From positions 122,251 through 186,250 of the forward strand of contig NZ_LHZC01000052.1 of the NCBI RefSeq assembly GCF_001580615.1: a stretch of DNA of 64,000 nucleotides. The letters run 5' to 3'. Both the position numbers and the translations under genes were made by a program. This stretch comes from Acetobacter malorum (GTDB taxonomy: Bacteria; Pseudomonadota; Alphaproteobacteria; Acetobacterales; Acetobacteraceae). Numbering within the stretch: position 1 is the stretch's first letter; each line of letters starts with the position of its first letter. Below, piece by piece: positions 51,815 to 60,981 of the stretch. The notes under the pieces were generated by a model. That model saw only the letters and a program-made list of their open reading frames with translations. It was not told the origin of the DNA and made no database searches.

Positions 51815-52798
51815 TCAGCTTCTGGCGGGTGGCGCCATGAATTCCGGGCCGACAGGGTCCGTAATATCGCGAGCCAGAATGGCATCAATGGCCTTCATAT
51901 CTGCCTCATCCAGCTTCCAGCCAAAGGCCTCATCCACACCACTAATCTGCTCCGGCTTTCTGGCACCCCACAACGCAATGGTCGGCCCACGGTCCAGCAC
52001 CCAGCGAATGGCGAGAGCCAGCATGCTCTTGCCATGCTTTTCCGCAATAGCCTTCAGCTCTTCAACGGCCTTCAGATACTGGCCAAAGCGCGGCTGCTGG
52101 AATTTGGGGTCGCTCTTACGCAGATCATCACCTTCAAACTTACGGTCCGCCGTCATACGGCCAGACAGCAACCCGCGGCACAGTGGCCCGTAGGCCAGCA
52201 CAACCAGATTGTTCTTGATGGCGTAAGGCAGAACGTCCTGTTCGATCTCGCGCTCAAACAGATTGTAGGGCGGCTGAATGGTGGCCAGCGGTGCAAATTT
52301 ACGGAACTCATCCATCTGCGCAGGCGAGAAGTTGCTCACGCCCAGTGCCCGCACCTTGCCGTCCTTCACCAGTTTTTCCAGCGCACGGGCGGTTTCTTCC
52401 ATCGGCGTTTTAGGGTCCGGCCAGTGCACCTGATACAGGTCGATATGATCCGTGCGCAGGCGACGCAGAGAGTCTTCAATTTCCTGCGCAATCCTGGCCG
52501 GGCGGCTATCGCGGAACACGTTGCCATCCTGCCAGTTCAGCGCGACTTTGGTCGCCAGAATGACCTTATCCCGCTTGCCTTCCAGCGCGCGGCCAATCAC
52601 CTCTTCCGAATGCCCCAGACCATAGACCGGCGCTGTATCAATGACGTTGATGCCCAGATCCAGCGCCTTCTCAATGGTTTTGGCGGCATTCACATCATCC
52701 GGGCCACCCCACATGGAGCCCCCAATTGCCCATGTCCCCAGAGCAATGCGGGATGCGGGCTTGGCCAGCCCCGGAATGGTAAGGGTTTCTGCCGTCAT
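51815..52798 (-). CDS. Aldo/keto reductase
   Basis: NAD(P)H-dependent oxidoreductase with the TIM-barrel AKR fold (327 residues). The catalytic tetrad is visible: Asp and Tyr in DTAPVYGLGHSEE, Lys in ILATKVALNW, His in YQVHWPD. The family end signature LALAIRWVLDRGPTIALWGARKPEQ is present, with cofactor-binding residues in the last third. The substrate could be a ketone, aldehyde or sugar-derived carbonyl, and cannot be deduced. The gene stands alone on the minus strand. Confidence 0.94.
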   Translation of the reverse strand: MTAETLTIPGLAKPASRIALGTWAIGGSMWGGPDDVNAAKTIEKALDLGINVIDTAPVYGLGHSEEVIGRALEGKRDKVILATKVALNWQDGNVFRDSRPARIAQEIEDSLRRLRTDHIDLYQVHWPDPKTPMEETARALEKLVKDGKVRALGVSNFSPAQMDEFRKFAPLATIQPPYNLFEREIEQDVLPYAIKNNLVVLAYGPLCRGLLSGRMTADRKFEGDDLRKSDPKFQQPRFGQYLKAVEELKAIAEKHGKSMLALAIRWVLDRGPTIALWGARKPEQISGVDEAFGWKLDEADMKAIDAILARDITDPVGPEFMAPPARS

Positions 52799-53015
52799 GA
52801 TCAGACTCCTGAAACGTCAAAGATAACTGTCCTGCCTCGCCAGTCCCGTTACAGAACCAGCCGGACAGAGTTCACGTAGCTTAAACGCTCCGCGTCCCAT
52901 GTGTTGCATTCAACCTGCGAAAAGCGGGCATGTTCCTACAGGGATGCACCCGTTCTGCCGCGTAAAATCCGCGCAACACTTGACCATTGCGGGAAAGTTT
53001 CTGCATTTTCTGGTT

Positions 53016-53468
53016 ATGACTACTGCAACTCCGTCCTTCATGCCACGTGTCGGCGTTCTGGCTCTTGTCCGGCACGGCCAGAATGTTTTGCTGGTACGCC
53101 GGGCCAATGCGCCGGATGCCGGCCTGTGGGGTTTCCCCGGTGGGCGCGTTGAGGCTGGAGAAACACTGTTTCAGGCAGCCGAGCGTGAATTATGGGAAGA
53201 AACCGGCCTGACTGCACAAGCACTTCAAACCGTTGATGTTTTTGACAGCCTCCATCACACACCAGATGGAACGCTGGCCTTTCATTATGTGATTGTTGCG
53301 GTTTTGTGTGAGGAAAACACCCCACATCCTACTGAACCGCACGCCGCAGATGACGCCCTTGAGGCGCGCTGGCTTTCTTATGATGAAGTCAGCACACTCG
53401 GCCCCAAAGCCTGCGCGCGCCTGTTTGAGTTGACGCAGAAAATTATACCTGCCCCACAAACACGCTAA
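53016..53468 (+). CDS. Nudix hydrolase
   Basis: Pyrophosphohydrolase of the Nudix family (150 residues from ATG 53016). The open frame upstream to 52899 lacks a ribosome site and family similarity. The Nudix box is intact: [20 protein letters not shown] followed by ETGL, with the REUxEExG glutamates that bind the metal. [16 protein letters not shown] is the preceding strand. The subfamily looks like the MutT/ADP-ribose type (LWGFPGGR). Substrate unknown. Confidence 0.92.
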   Translation: MTTATPSFMPRVGVLALVRHGQNVLLVRRANAPDAGLWGFPGGRVEAGETLFQAAERELWEETGLTAQALQTVDVFDSLHHTPDGTLAFHYVIVAVLCEENTPHPTEPHAADDALEARWLSYDEVSTLGPKACARLFELTQKIIPAPQTR

Positions 53469-53615
53469 ATTTTATCGAAATAATAACGAGTTTTCTTCTG
53501 AGAAATCTGAGGAGAAAACTCTACCCGGAGCAGATGCGGGTTTTGTGGAGTGTCATACCGAGCCACCCCACAAAACCTCGCCTGTTTTTAGTCTCGCAAC
53601 ATAAACAGGCTTTTA

Positions 53616-56552
53616 TCAAAAACTGAGAAGAGCTTTGAGCTGTTCCAGATATTTCTGGTGCGAATGATCATCCCGCACCCGCGCCAGTTCATGCTCGCGA
53701 ATGTTTTCCCAGAGCGCCTTATCTTCATAAAGCCGCACAATGGCATCCGCAAACGCCTGCGGGTCTGTTGTGCTGACACTCAGCATATCCTCACCCGGCG
53801 TCCAGCCAACCTGCTCACACAGAATGGACGATGCCACAATGGGAAGACCATGGGCTGCGGCTTCATGAATTTTATACGGAATACCCGCCGCAAAGCGCGT
53901 CGGTGCCACAAAAATCCGGTGCCTGTCATAAACAGGGCCAACATCTGGCACGCGCCCCAGAAGATTTACTCGTGGGTTTTTTGCTAAGAGCGAAAGATCT
54001 ACTTTTGGACTAATGTAACCACAAACTGTGAATTTTACATCATCGGGCAAACGGCCCTTCAGAAGTGGCAGAACCTCACTACTGAACCATGAAAGAGAGT
54101 CGACATTAGGAGAATCAATGTCATGCATCGCGCCAAGGAACAGAATGTCACGCCGCGCATCCCATCCCGGAGAATGCGGAAGCGCCTTTTGCATATGCCC
54201 CAGAACACCCACGTTCGGGAAGCCGTTCTCTTTGAGGATTTCTGCATCCTTTTTGTTCACGGCAACAATTTTCTCAGCCATGAACAGGTGGCGGAATTCA
54301 TGCTTGAGCATTTCTTCAACAGATTGCTCAAGATCGCCCTCGCCACGCAGAACACGCTTCTGATGCTCACGTGGGGCGGCCACGGCCTCGGTGTCAATAA
54401 TCACTGCACGAGACGAAATGGCGTCCGCGCACTGCATCAGCACCGGAGCCAGACGGTCCGCATTATGGGTGCGGGCAATCCAGACAAGATCATAATAACC
54501 GGCACGGGATTTGATGAAGTCTTCCAGTTCCGGCAGTTCCCGATCCCAGATGACTTCCGCCCGATCCGGGAAGGAACTGCAAATTTCTTCCATCGGCTCA
54601 GTGGGCCGATAAACCGGATATACTGTCACATGATATCCCAGATCAATCATGCTCCGGATGACATCATTGGACCGCGTAAACCCTGACCCAAGGAAGCGAT
54701 ACGGCAGGCGATCTTCAATGAACAGAATCCGCTTCTGCCGTGTGGCGGACGAGCGCGCCCGCACCAGCAAACGCTCGTGGAACAGGTTTTTCTGCCGCAG
54801 ATAGGCACCGTGCTTTTTGCGGAAGATTTCCTGATTACGCGCAATCATGGACGCACCACTGATAAAACCAGAGGTGCCATATTCATAATGAATGACCACA
54901 ATGGAGGGGTCATATACCACATCAAACCCGGCCTCATGAATCCGGATACACAGATCCGTTTCCTCAAAGTATGCCGGGGCATAATCCGTATCAAACCCAC
55001 CCAGCTTTTTCAGCAGATCGGAGCGGACGAGCAAGAACGCACCGGAGCAGAAGTCAACCGAGCGGACAAAATTGGCTTCCGGCACATCAGGGCGCTTGTC
55101 ACGCAGATAGCCGCACACGGAGCCGTCCCGCCAGACAATGCTTCCGGCTTCCTGCAACATGCCGTTGGTCCGCACCAGCTTGGCGCCGACTGCCCCGGTT
55201 TGGGGCTCACTCCGCAGGCGCGCCAGTGCGTTGCCCATGGCGCCGGGCATCAGCTCCAGATCATTATTCAGATACAGCGTGAAGGGACCACGGACTTTCT
55301 CAAGGGCTGCATTACAGCCGAGCAGGAACCCGACATTCCCCGGAAAGCGAATAACTTCCAACCCACGCACATGCTGCTCAATGGTACGCATGCCGTCTGT
55401 TGAGCCGGAATCCACCACAATAATCTGCATCGGGCCATTATAATTGGCGCGCAGAGACGCCAGTGCGCTCAGCGTCATGGCAAAATGGTTATGCGCAATA
55501 ATAATAACGGTAAAATCAGGATATTCGTACGTAAAATCCAGTGCCTGATTTAACAGAAGCGGCATCCGGATCCGGCACATTTCGTGATAGATTTTCTTGG
55601 AGACATGCTCGCTTTCCTTCTGGAAAGCCGCGTCATCCTCAACCTTGCCGCCATGCGCGATGTAGTGAGCAAAGGCATCCGGATAATCCCCCCGGCTGAC
55701 TTCCTGCTGCACGGCCGGGTTCCGGAAATAGCCTTCCAGATCTACCGTGGAGAGCGGCTTACGCAGTTCATGCACACCATATTTCAGGAAATGCTCAAAA
55801 AAATTGCGAAAATGTTTGCTTTCGACCGCACCGGACACATCGTTATTCACACTGCCGTAAAATTCTTCTGAGAAGTACGGATCAGGGTTGAACAGTGTTG
55901 GGGTTTTATTAGCTAGATAATGATGCAGGGCGGATGTCCACTCTTTGGCATCCAGCTCCTTACGCACTTCCGGATAGGTTTCCAGATACCATTCCGGGTC
56001 AAAATACCAGGACAGCCTGTGCCCATAGCCTGCCACCGGTGCCGTTGCCCGCACACATTGAGAATACGGCCCCAGTTCGGTTGTGGTCGCCTGGCCGCCT
56101 TTCAGATAGGCATTGGGGTCAAAGAACCATGACCCGCTGCTATACTGGAAATCTCCAATATTCAGGTAATGGTCATACCCGTTTCTGAACCCTTGTTCGG
56201 CAAGGCTGACGTCGGAAATATCCCGGTGCCGTTTCAGATAATACTCTTCGTCAAACAGCCAGTGGGGGTTATGAGACGCAAAGCCTTTCTGGCAATAATG
56301 CTCAAAGCCAGACCGAAACTCCCCCCGGCTGATCTGCTCAGCAACGGCAGGATATTTGCTCAGATACCAGTCTTCATCAAAATAAGGATTGGGAGAGTGC
56401 TTAAGACTGACACCGTCATTTTTATAAAATTCCTGAACAGCCTCATCAGTCTCAATCTGTAAGAAGCTCAGGACATCTTTGTATTTCTCTTTATACCAGA
56501 CACAATCAAATACACTCCAGTCCAGCTTCTTATTCTTATCATATGCCGTCAT
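53616..56552 (-). CDS. Double glycosyltransferase with YPDV-type module array
   Basis: 978 residues in three parts. Residues about 10-310 hold around six or seven degenerate copies of a module seen elsewhere in this window, for example DEDWYLSKYPAVAEQISRGE with HYCQKG, FDEEYYLKRHRDISD, FDPEWYLETYPEVRKE and FSEEFYGSVNNDVSG. Residues about 346-590 are a family 2 transferase (DFTVIIIAHNHFAM, IIVVDSGSTDG, FTLYLNNDLELMPG as the metal-binding motif, YFEETDLCIRIHEAG as the catalytic region). Residues about 606-975 are a GT4/GT-B transferase (ILFIEDRLPYRFLGSGF, RIFVAPTRFAAGIPYKIHEA). It may build a disaccharide unit on a surface glycan. No signal or membrane span is present. Confidence 0.88.
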   Translation of the reverse strand: MTAYDKNKKLDWSVFDCVWYKEKYKDVLSFLQIETDEAVQEFYKNDGVSLKHSPNPYFDEDWYLSKYPAVAEQISRGEFRSGFEHYCQKGFASHNPHWLFDEEYYLKRHRDISDVSLAEQGFRNGYDHYLNIGDFQYSSGSWFFDPNAYLKGGQATTTELGPYSQCVRATAPVAGYGHRLSWYFDPEWYLETYPEVRKELDAKEWTSALHHYLANKTPTLFNPDPYFSEEFYGSVNNDVSGAVESKHFRNFFEHFLKYGVHELRKPLSTVDLEGYFRNPAVQQEVSRGDYPDAFAHYIAHGGKVEDDAAFQKESEHVSKKIYHEMCRIRMPLLLNQALDFTYEYPDFTVIIIAHNHFAMTLSALASLRANYNGPMQIIVVDSGSTDGMRTIEQHVRGLEVIRFPGNVGFLLGCNAALEKVRGPFTLYLNNDLELMPGAMGNALARLRSEPQTGAVGAKLVRTNGMLQEAGSIVWRDGSVCGYLRDKRPDVPEANFVRSVDFCSGAFLLVRSDLLKKLGGFDTDYAPAYFEETDLCIRIHEAGFDVVYDPSIVVIHYEYGTSGFISGASMIARNQEIFRKKHGAYLRQKNLFHERLLVRARSSATRQKRILFIEDRLPYRFLGSGFTRSNDVIRSMIDLGYHVTVYPVYRPTEPMEEICSSFPDRAEVIWDRELPELEDFIKSRAGYYDLVWIARTHNADRLAPVLMQCADAISSRAVIIDTEAVAAPREHQKRVLRGEGDLEQSVEEMLKHEFRHLFMAEKIVAVNKKDAEILKENGFPNVGVLGHMQKALPHSPGWDARRDILFLGAMHDIDSPNVDSLSWFSSEVLPLLKGRLPDDVKFTVCGYISPKVDLSLLAKNPRVNLLGRVPDVGPVYDRHRIFVAPTRFAAGIPYKIHEAAAHGLPIVASSILCEQVGWTPGEDMLSVSTTDPQAFADAIVRLYEDKALWENIREHELARVRDDHSHQKYLEQLKALLSF

Positions 56553-56686
56553 TGAAATTTCCCAGGGCTGCCTATTTGAGTGTGACTATATATTTCGACG
56601 AACGGGACACAAAGCCCGTCTTGCTTACGAAAATATTAGCACAGGATGAAGACAGGGAACAGAACAGCCTAAAGGACGTGCGCCGA

Positions 56687-56717
56687 AAGCCGCCTGCATG
56701 ATGCACACAGGCGGCTT
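56687..56717. repeat. Inverted repeat downstream of dsbB
   Basis: AAGCCGCCTG (56687-56696) and CAGGCGGCTT (56708-56717) form a perfect 10-bp stem with an 11-nt loop about 20 bp past the dsbB stop. Only TTT follows on the minus strand, so it is at best a weak terminator of the otsB-otsA-dsbB operon. Confidence 0.5.
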
Positions 56718-56734
56718 CCGGCTATTTGTCTGTT

Positions 56735-57250
56735 TTAATAAAATATTCTGCGTGCAGTCCGGCTGAGCCGATAGCGCCAGACACCAAATACCCCCAGCAC
56801 ACCCGCCGCATACAGCCCGCCCATGACAGACATGGACACGGGCAAATCTGGGATCAGATAAGTTGGGGAATCACACGGTTTGGAAGGCAAAAGCGGCATG
56901 GAAGCCAGCCGTTCTGCCATGGTGGTGCCGGTAATATGGGGGGCATGACACCCCGGCAACGGGCTGGGCCACCATCCCCACTCCACCCCGGCATGGCAGA
57001 ACGCCAGACCAACCGAGGCCAGCAGGGTCGGCACGCAAAGCCACAGCACAGGTCCACCTGCCGCACCCGGCAGCAGGACATCAACCACGCCAATAACGAT
57101 CAGAATACGCCAGGGCCAGCGCTCAACCAGACACAACTCACAGGGCATGATGTGCAGAACATGTTCCACCCACCATGCAATACCCAGCGCCAAAGCGCCC
57201 GCCAACGCCAGAAAGAGACCCATTTTTCTGGTGGAAAATGCTGATCTCAC
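56735..57250 (-). CDS. dsbB: DsbB-type disulfide oxidoreductase
   Basis: Inner-membrane protein that re-oxidises periplasmic DsbA using quinone (171 residues, four helices). The first cysteine pair C37/C40 is in MPCELCLVERW, the typical P-C-x-x-C-x-x-x-R pattern. A second pair, C100 and C125, lies in the periplasmic loop (LPGCHAPH and SKPCDSPTY). The GTG start overlaps the otsA stop (GTGA), so translation is coupled to the trehalose genes. DsbA is not in the window. Confidence 0.92.
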   Translation of the reverse strand: MRSAFSTRKMGLFLALAGALALGIAWWVEHVLHIMPCELCLVERWPWRILIVIGVVDVLLPGAAGGPVLWLCVPTLLASVGLAFCHAGVEWGWWPSPLPGCHAPHITGTTMAERLASMPLLPSKPCDSPTYLIPDLPVSMSVMGGLYAAGVLGVFGVWRYRLSRTARRIFY

Positions 57251-58593
57251 GCTAAACGGGCCTTCCCAAGAGCCTGAATGAAATCACGGGCCCAGGTTAA
57301 CGCCGTAACGCGCCAGACGTCCGGCTCTAGGTGATCCCACCGCGCACGCCGCTCTCCATCAGGCATGGTCAGGGCTTTATGCAGGGCGTCCGCAATATCA
57401 TCTGCATCATGCGGATTGACCATCAGAGCAGCCTCCATGTCCGGGGCGGCACCCGCAAAGTGTGAGAGAATTAACACACCGGGGTTCGCCTTATCCTGCG
57501 CTGCCACATATTCCTTGGCGACCAGATTCATGCCGTCCCGCAAAGGTGTAACGAGCGCTGCATCTGCCAGCCGGTAGAAACTGGCAAGCAGGGCACGGGG
57601 CACAGGATGTGTCAGATACCGGATGGGCGTCCAGTCAAAGTCACCATAGGTACCATTAATGCGTCCAGCGGCTTCATCCAGTTCCCGCCGCAGGGCCCGA
57701 TATTCCGGCACATTTCCACGAGAGACGGGTGTGACCTGAAGATACACGACCTTCCCCCGATGCTCAGGATACCGCTCCAGAAAGATCTCATATCCCTTGA
57801 GGCGCTCCGGCAGGCCTTTGGAATAATCCAGCCGGTCCACGCCGATAATAAACGGCTTGCCGCGCAGACTTTCCTTCAGACGCTGTACGTCCGGGTTGCT
57901 CAACCCCTCTTCCGCCTGTTTTGCAAAGCTGTCCGGATCAATCCCGATCGGGAAAACCTCCGCCTTTGCCTTAACACCAACGATGGAGAACCCGTCATTC
58001 ATGTTCCGGGCATCGTCCTCGGTCTGCAGACCAATAACGTCGTACGCCTGCATGGCGCGCAGCAAAGCATCCGCTTCCGGCAGAGCCCGCATCAGGCTCC
58101 ACGGCGGGAACGGAATATGCAGGAAGAACCCGATGGGGGCTGTTACACCCAGATCCCGCAACGCCTGCCCCAGCGGGAACAGATGATAATCATGAATCCA
58201 GATCTGATCACCCGGCTGCAAAAGGGGCAGCAATTTGCGGGCAAACAGCTCGTTGACGTTTTGATAGATAACCCGGTCTTTCCGGTCATAATCCATCAGG
58301 CCAGCCCGGTAATGGCAGAGCGGCCATAAGATGCCGTTGGAATATTTCTGGTAAAACCCGTCATATTCCGCGTGCGTCAGGTCGATGGTGGCGTAGGTGA
58401 CATTCTCCACCTTATCGAGGCTGACCTCCGGGTCATGCCCTTCTTTTTCAGAAACCTGCTGGCCGGACCAGCCAAACCACAGGCAACTGCCTTCTTTTAA
58501 CGCCGCACGCAGGGCAACAGCCAGCCCGCCAGCGGGCTGCAATCGGTCCCGCGGCGCAGGGACACGATTGGAAACAACAACTAAACGCCCCAT
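57247..58593 (-). CDS. otsA: Trehalose-6-phosphate synthase (GT20)
   Basis: Makes trehalose-6-phosphate from UDP-glucose and glucose-6-phosphate. Family blocks: VVVSNRVPAPRD at the start, FHIPFPPW-like GFFLHIPFPPWSLMRALPE, VDRLDYSKGLPERLKGYEIFL (phosphate binding), and DGMNLVAKEYVAAQ with LILSHFAGAAPDM near the end (nucleotide-sugar site). Length 448 is normal. It follows otsB by 3 bp and overlaps dsbB by 4 bp, which indicates one operon. Trehalose protects against osmotic, acid and ethanol stress in related bacteria. Confidence 0.97.
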   Translation of the reverse strand: MGRLVVVSNRVPAPRDRLQPAGGLAVALRAALKEGSCLWFGWSGQQVSEKEGHDPEVSLDKVENVTYATIDLTHAEYDGFYQKYSNGILWPLCHYRAGLMDYDRKDRVIYQNVNELFARKLLPLLQPGDQIWIHDYHLFPLGQALRDLGVTAPIGFFLHIPFPPWSLMRALPEADALLRAMQAYDVIGLQTEDDARNMNDGFSIVGVKAKAEVFPIGIDPDSFAKQAEEGLSNPDVQRLKESLRGKPFIIGVDRLDYSKGLPERLKGYEIFLERYPEHRGKVVYLQVTPVSRGNVPEYRALRRELDEAAGRINGTYGDFDWTPIRYLTHPVPRALLASFYRLADAALVTPLRDGMNLVAKEYVAAQDKANPGVLILSHFAGAAPDMEAALMVNPHDADDIADALHKALTMPDGERRARWDHLEPDVWRVTALTWARDFIQALGKARLA

Positions 58594-58596
58594 CGC

Positions 58597-59364
58597 TTAA
58601 CCCTTCCCTTCAACCAAAGAAGCAAGCCAGGCACGAAATGCTGTCGGGTTAGGAAAATCCGTGGGAATACGCAGGCCGACGCCGCTCAGGCGCTTTGCTG
58701 CGGCCATGCCGTCTTCATCCGTCACATCGTCACCCACAAAAACCGGCTTCCGGCCCGTAAAGGGGAGAGATTTCATCAGCATGCTGACGGCATAGCCTTT
58801 ATCGACCCCAGCGGGCCGGACTTCCCATGCCATTTTTGCCGTCTGAACTTCAAAGGTGCCATTGGTGCCCTTCACCCAGTTTTCAGCGGCCTCACGCAGG
58901 GCTGCTCCGGCTTCCGGCACGGCGCGATAATGCAGAACAAAGCCGCCCGGCTTATGCTCCAGCCGTGCGCCGGGCCACGCTGCAATAAGGTCGCGTGCCT
59001 CGGCAAACCATGACTGCGGAACTGAGGGAAGCGCTGCCCGCTCAATCGGGCCTCCGGGGCGATGCCTTACCGCAATGCCATGCTCACCTGCCACGGCAAA
59101 CGGGATATCCCCCAGGAAATGATCAATCTGATCAATCGACCGGCCAGAAACAATGGCCAGCGCATCACCACAGGCCGCACGCAGGCGGCGCAGGGTTTCC
59201 GGCAACCCTTCCGGCACCACCACAGAATCTGGCGTGGGCGCGATATCGACCAGAGTACCGTCAAAATCTAGGAGGAACGCCGCCTGATCCAGAGAGGGAA
59301 CCTGAAAGCGAAATTCCTGACTGGAAGAAGAACCGATCACGTACACCTCGTCTTGTTTTGCCAC
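58597..59364 (-). CDS. otsB: Trehalose-6-phosphate phosphatase
   Basis: HAD phosphatase that completes trehalose synthesis (255 residues). The catalytic motif is LLDFDGTLVDIAP (nucleophile D33, acid/base D35). Motif 2 is AIVSGRSIDQI, with VAGEHGIAVRH next to it. The end GRKPVFVGDDVTDEDGMAAA holds the metal-binding acidic pair. The gene is first in the otsB-otsA-dsbB operon. A likely ribosome site precedes the start weakly, and the promoter must lie in the 130 bp before the start. Confidence 0.95.
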   Translation of the reverse strand: MAKQDEVYVIGSSSSQEFRFQVPSLDQAAFLLDFDGTLVDIAPTPDSVVVPEGLPETLRRLRAACGDALAIVSGRSIDQIDHFLGDIPFAVAGEHGIAVRHRPGGPIERAALPSVPQSWFAEARDLIAAWPGARLEHKPGGFVLHYRAVPEAGAALREAAENWVKGTNGTFEVQTAKMAWEVRPAGVDKGYAVSMLMKSLPFTGRKPVFVGDDVTDEDGMAAAKRLSGVGLRIPTDFPNPTAFRAWLASLVEGKG

Positions 59365-59457
59365 AGATCAAGCCAGCCAGACCCTATGCTGACGCCCGAT
59401 TGCTTCCTGAAACGATGCCTGAGCCTGTCCGGCCCGACAACTCCCTGAAAAGCAAGA

Positions 59458-59483
59458 CAGACCGCACCGTCATGAACGGTCTG
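59458..59483 (-). terminator. Weak terminator after the DUF2155 gene
   Basis: CAGACCG (59458-59464) and CGGTCTG (59477-59483) form a perfect 7-bp stem with a 12-nt loop. On the minus strand TCTTGCTTTT follows the stem. It lies just past the DUF2155 stop. Confidence 0.55.
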
Positions 59484-59494
59484 GCCCGTCCGGC

Positions 59495-60118
59495 TTAATA
59501 TTCCCCGCCGGATTCAGGAGATGCGGGAGCAGCATCTCCCGCAGGTGGCGCGCCGGAACCAGAAGGCGCATGGCTCCCCCCATTGCCGGGCACATCACCC
59601 GTGGGCGCAGGCTGGTCACCGGTGGACGGTGTCAGCACGGGCACGGCAGGCGTTGGAAGCGGAGGCACCATGGGGGCAACATCTGCCCCCTCACACCGCA
59701 CCATCCGCACGTCATACACAGCGCTTTCAAACACACCCAGACCCGGTTCTGCGGCCAGCATCCAGCCCTTGAAGGTTGCCCCATCAGGATGCGTGTCATG
59801 CAGCTCCAGCCACCCTGCCGCATCGGGTGAGAGTGTTTTAGGCCGTTCCAGACACCGGCCCGCGCTAATATCCAAACTCTTGTAGTGCGCTGTGGTTCCC
59901 GTCGGGACCGAAATCAGCTCCACATGCGCGTCCAGCCGGTCGAGCACCCGCACCACGGCGGTTCCCTTGCCCTGCCATACGCCCTGCCCATAAACGGCGG
60001 GGGGAGCCAGAGGCGTGCCCACGGCGTGTGCGCTCGGCGTTGTGACGACCCAGCCACCACCCACTGCCACCATCATGCAGCCCAGAAGGGCCAGACGGGA
60101 AAAATGCTTCATGCTCAT
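59495..60118 (-). CDS. DUF2155 periplasmic protein
   Basis: Exported protein (207 residues) with the DUF2155 core found in alphaproteobacteria. The signal peptide covers about 1-32 (cleavage near AHAVG). The core has AVVRVLDRLDAHVELISVPTG, SLDISAGRCLERP, then LELHDTHPDGATFKGWMLAAEPGLGVFESAVYDVRMVRC with two conserved cysteines. After residue 150 there is a Pro/Gly-rich low-complexity tail. The ATG start overlaps the stop of the upstream small gene by 4 bp (ATGA), so translation is coupled. Function unknown, but it belongs to a conserved envelope/respiratory block. Confidence 0.85.
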   Translation of the reverse strand: MSMKHFSRLALLGCMMVAVGGGWVVTTPSAHAVGTPLAPPAVYGQGVWQGKGTAVVRVLDRLDAHVELISVPTGTTAHYKSLDISAGRCLERPKTLSPDAAGWLELHDTHPDGATFKGWMLAAEPGLGVFESAVYDVRMVRCEGADVAPMVPPLPTPAVPVLTPSTGDQPAPTGDVPGNGGSHAPSGSGAPPAGDAAPASPESGGEY

Positions 60119-60333
60119 GCTTTGTTTCCCTGATGCGGAGACTGAAGAGAGGCGACAAGGTCGGTCAGATGCGCGCGCATCCCCTGTTCACTCACCCCCA
60201 TCAGCACGGCATCCTCAAACGCATCCTGCAGGATCTCCTGCACTTCCTGCCAGTTCTCATCCAGCACACGCAATTTTTCCTGACAGGAGAGGGGCTGCCC
60301 ATCGTCCTGCAGCCAGAGTTTCGGGCTTTCCAT
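60115..60333 (-). CDS. Small conserved protein between mlaD and DUF2155 genes
   Basis: 72 residues, family not recognised. It is acidic and helical (LSCQEKLRVLDENWQEVQEI, then DAFEDAVLMGVSEQGMRAHL) without a signal or membrane span. Its stop overlaps the start of the DUF2155 gene, and it lies 44 bp downstream of mlaD, so it is part of this operon. Short helical proteins of this type often act as assembly partners, but nothing in the sequence shows a role. Confidence 0.7.
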   Translation of the reverse strand: MESPKLWLQDDGQPLSCQEKLRVLDENWQEVQEILQDAFEDAVLMGVSEQGMRAHLTDLVASLQSPHQGNKA

Positions 60334-60377
60334 ACGGGATCGTCCTCTTCAGACAGCCAGCGTCAGGTCAGAACGGC

Positions 60378-60926
60378 TCATGGAAGATCGGCCTTACCAG
60401 CATCCCCGGCAGCGGGCGCTTTGCTCCCTGCGGCATCCTTGTTCGCACGGGTCAGCGTATCGGTCACTGAGAAGATGAATTTGCTGAGCAGCTGTTCCAG
60501 ACTGATGGCCCCCTGCGTCTCGCTGATGGTCGCATCAGCCGCCATCATGTGGTCGTCTCCACCGGGAGAAAGGGCGATGTATTTGCCGCCCAGAAGGCTG
60601 TCACTGGTGATGATGGCGGCACTGTCCGTCGGCAGCTTGATATCTGGCCGCACGGTAAAGGTGACTTCTGCCTTGAAGGTCTGCGGATTAACGCGCGCGG
60701 ACACCACCTGCCCTACGGTCACACCGGCAAGCCGCACGTCTGAGCCAACGCCCAGCCCATCAATATGGGAAAAACCGGCATGCAGCCGGTAGCCGCTGGT
60801 GTCGGTCTTGCGGCCTTCGCCTACCACAGCGGCAACGAGCATCAGCCCGAGCAGGCCGAGAACAAGAACGCCGGTCAGCAACTCCATAGAGGTGCGCCGG
60901 GGTTTTACTGCCGTTACTGAAGCCAT
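60378..60926 (-). CDS. mlaD: MlaD/MCE-family lipid-transport protein
   Basis: Substrate-binding component of the Mla system that keeps outer-membrane lipid asymmetry (182 residues). One N-terminal membrane helix (about 14-40, MELLTGVLVLGLLGLMLVAAVV) is followed by the single MCE domain: YRLHAGFSHIDGLGVGSDVR, AGVTVGQVVSARV, SAAIITSDSLLGGKYIALSPGG. The C-terminal tail ISLEQLLSKFIFSVTDTL forms the helical tube in the hexamer. The ABC subunits (MlaE, MlaF) and MlaC are not in the window, so the operon differs from the E. coli mla cluster. Confidence 0.9.
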   Translation of the reverse strand: MASVTAVKPRRTSMELLTGVLVLGLLGLMLVAAVVGEGRKTDTSGYRLHAGFSHIDGLGVGSDVRLAGVTVGQVVSARVNPQTFKAEVTFTVRPDIKLPTDSAAIITSDSLLGGKYIALSPGGDDHMMAADATISETQGAISLEQLLSKFIFSVTDTLTRANKDAAGSKAPAAGDAGKADLP

Positions 60927-60981
60927 GCGTCCTGTCTACTCCCTGTCTGGACACGCACCTTAGCAGGGAATGCGTTTCAGA

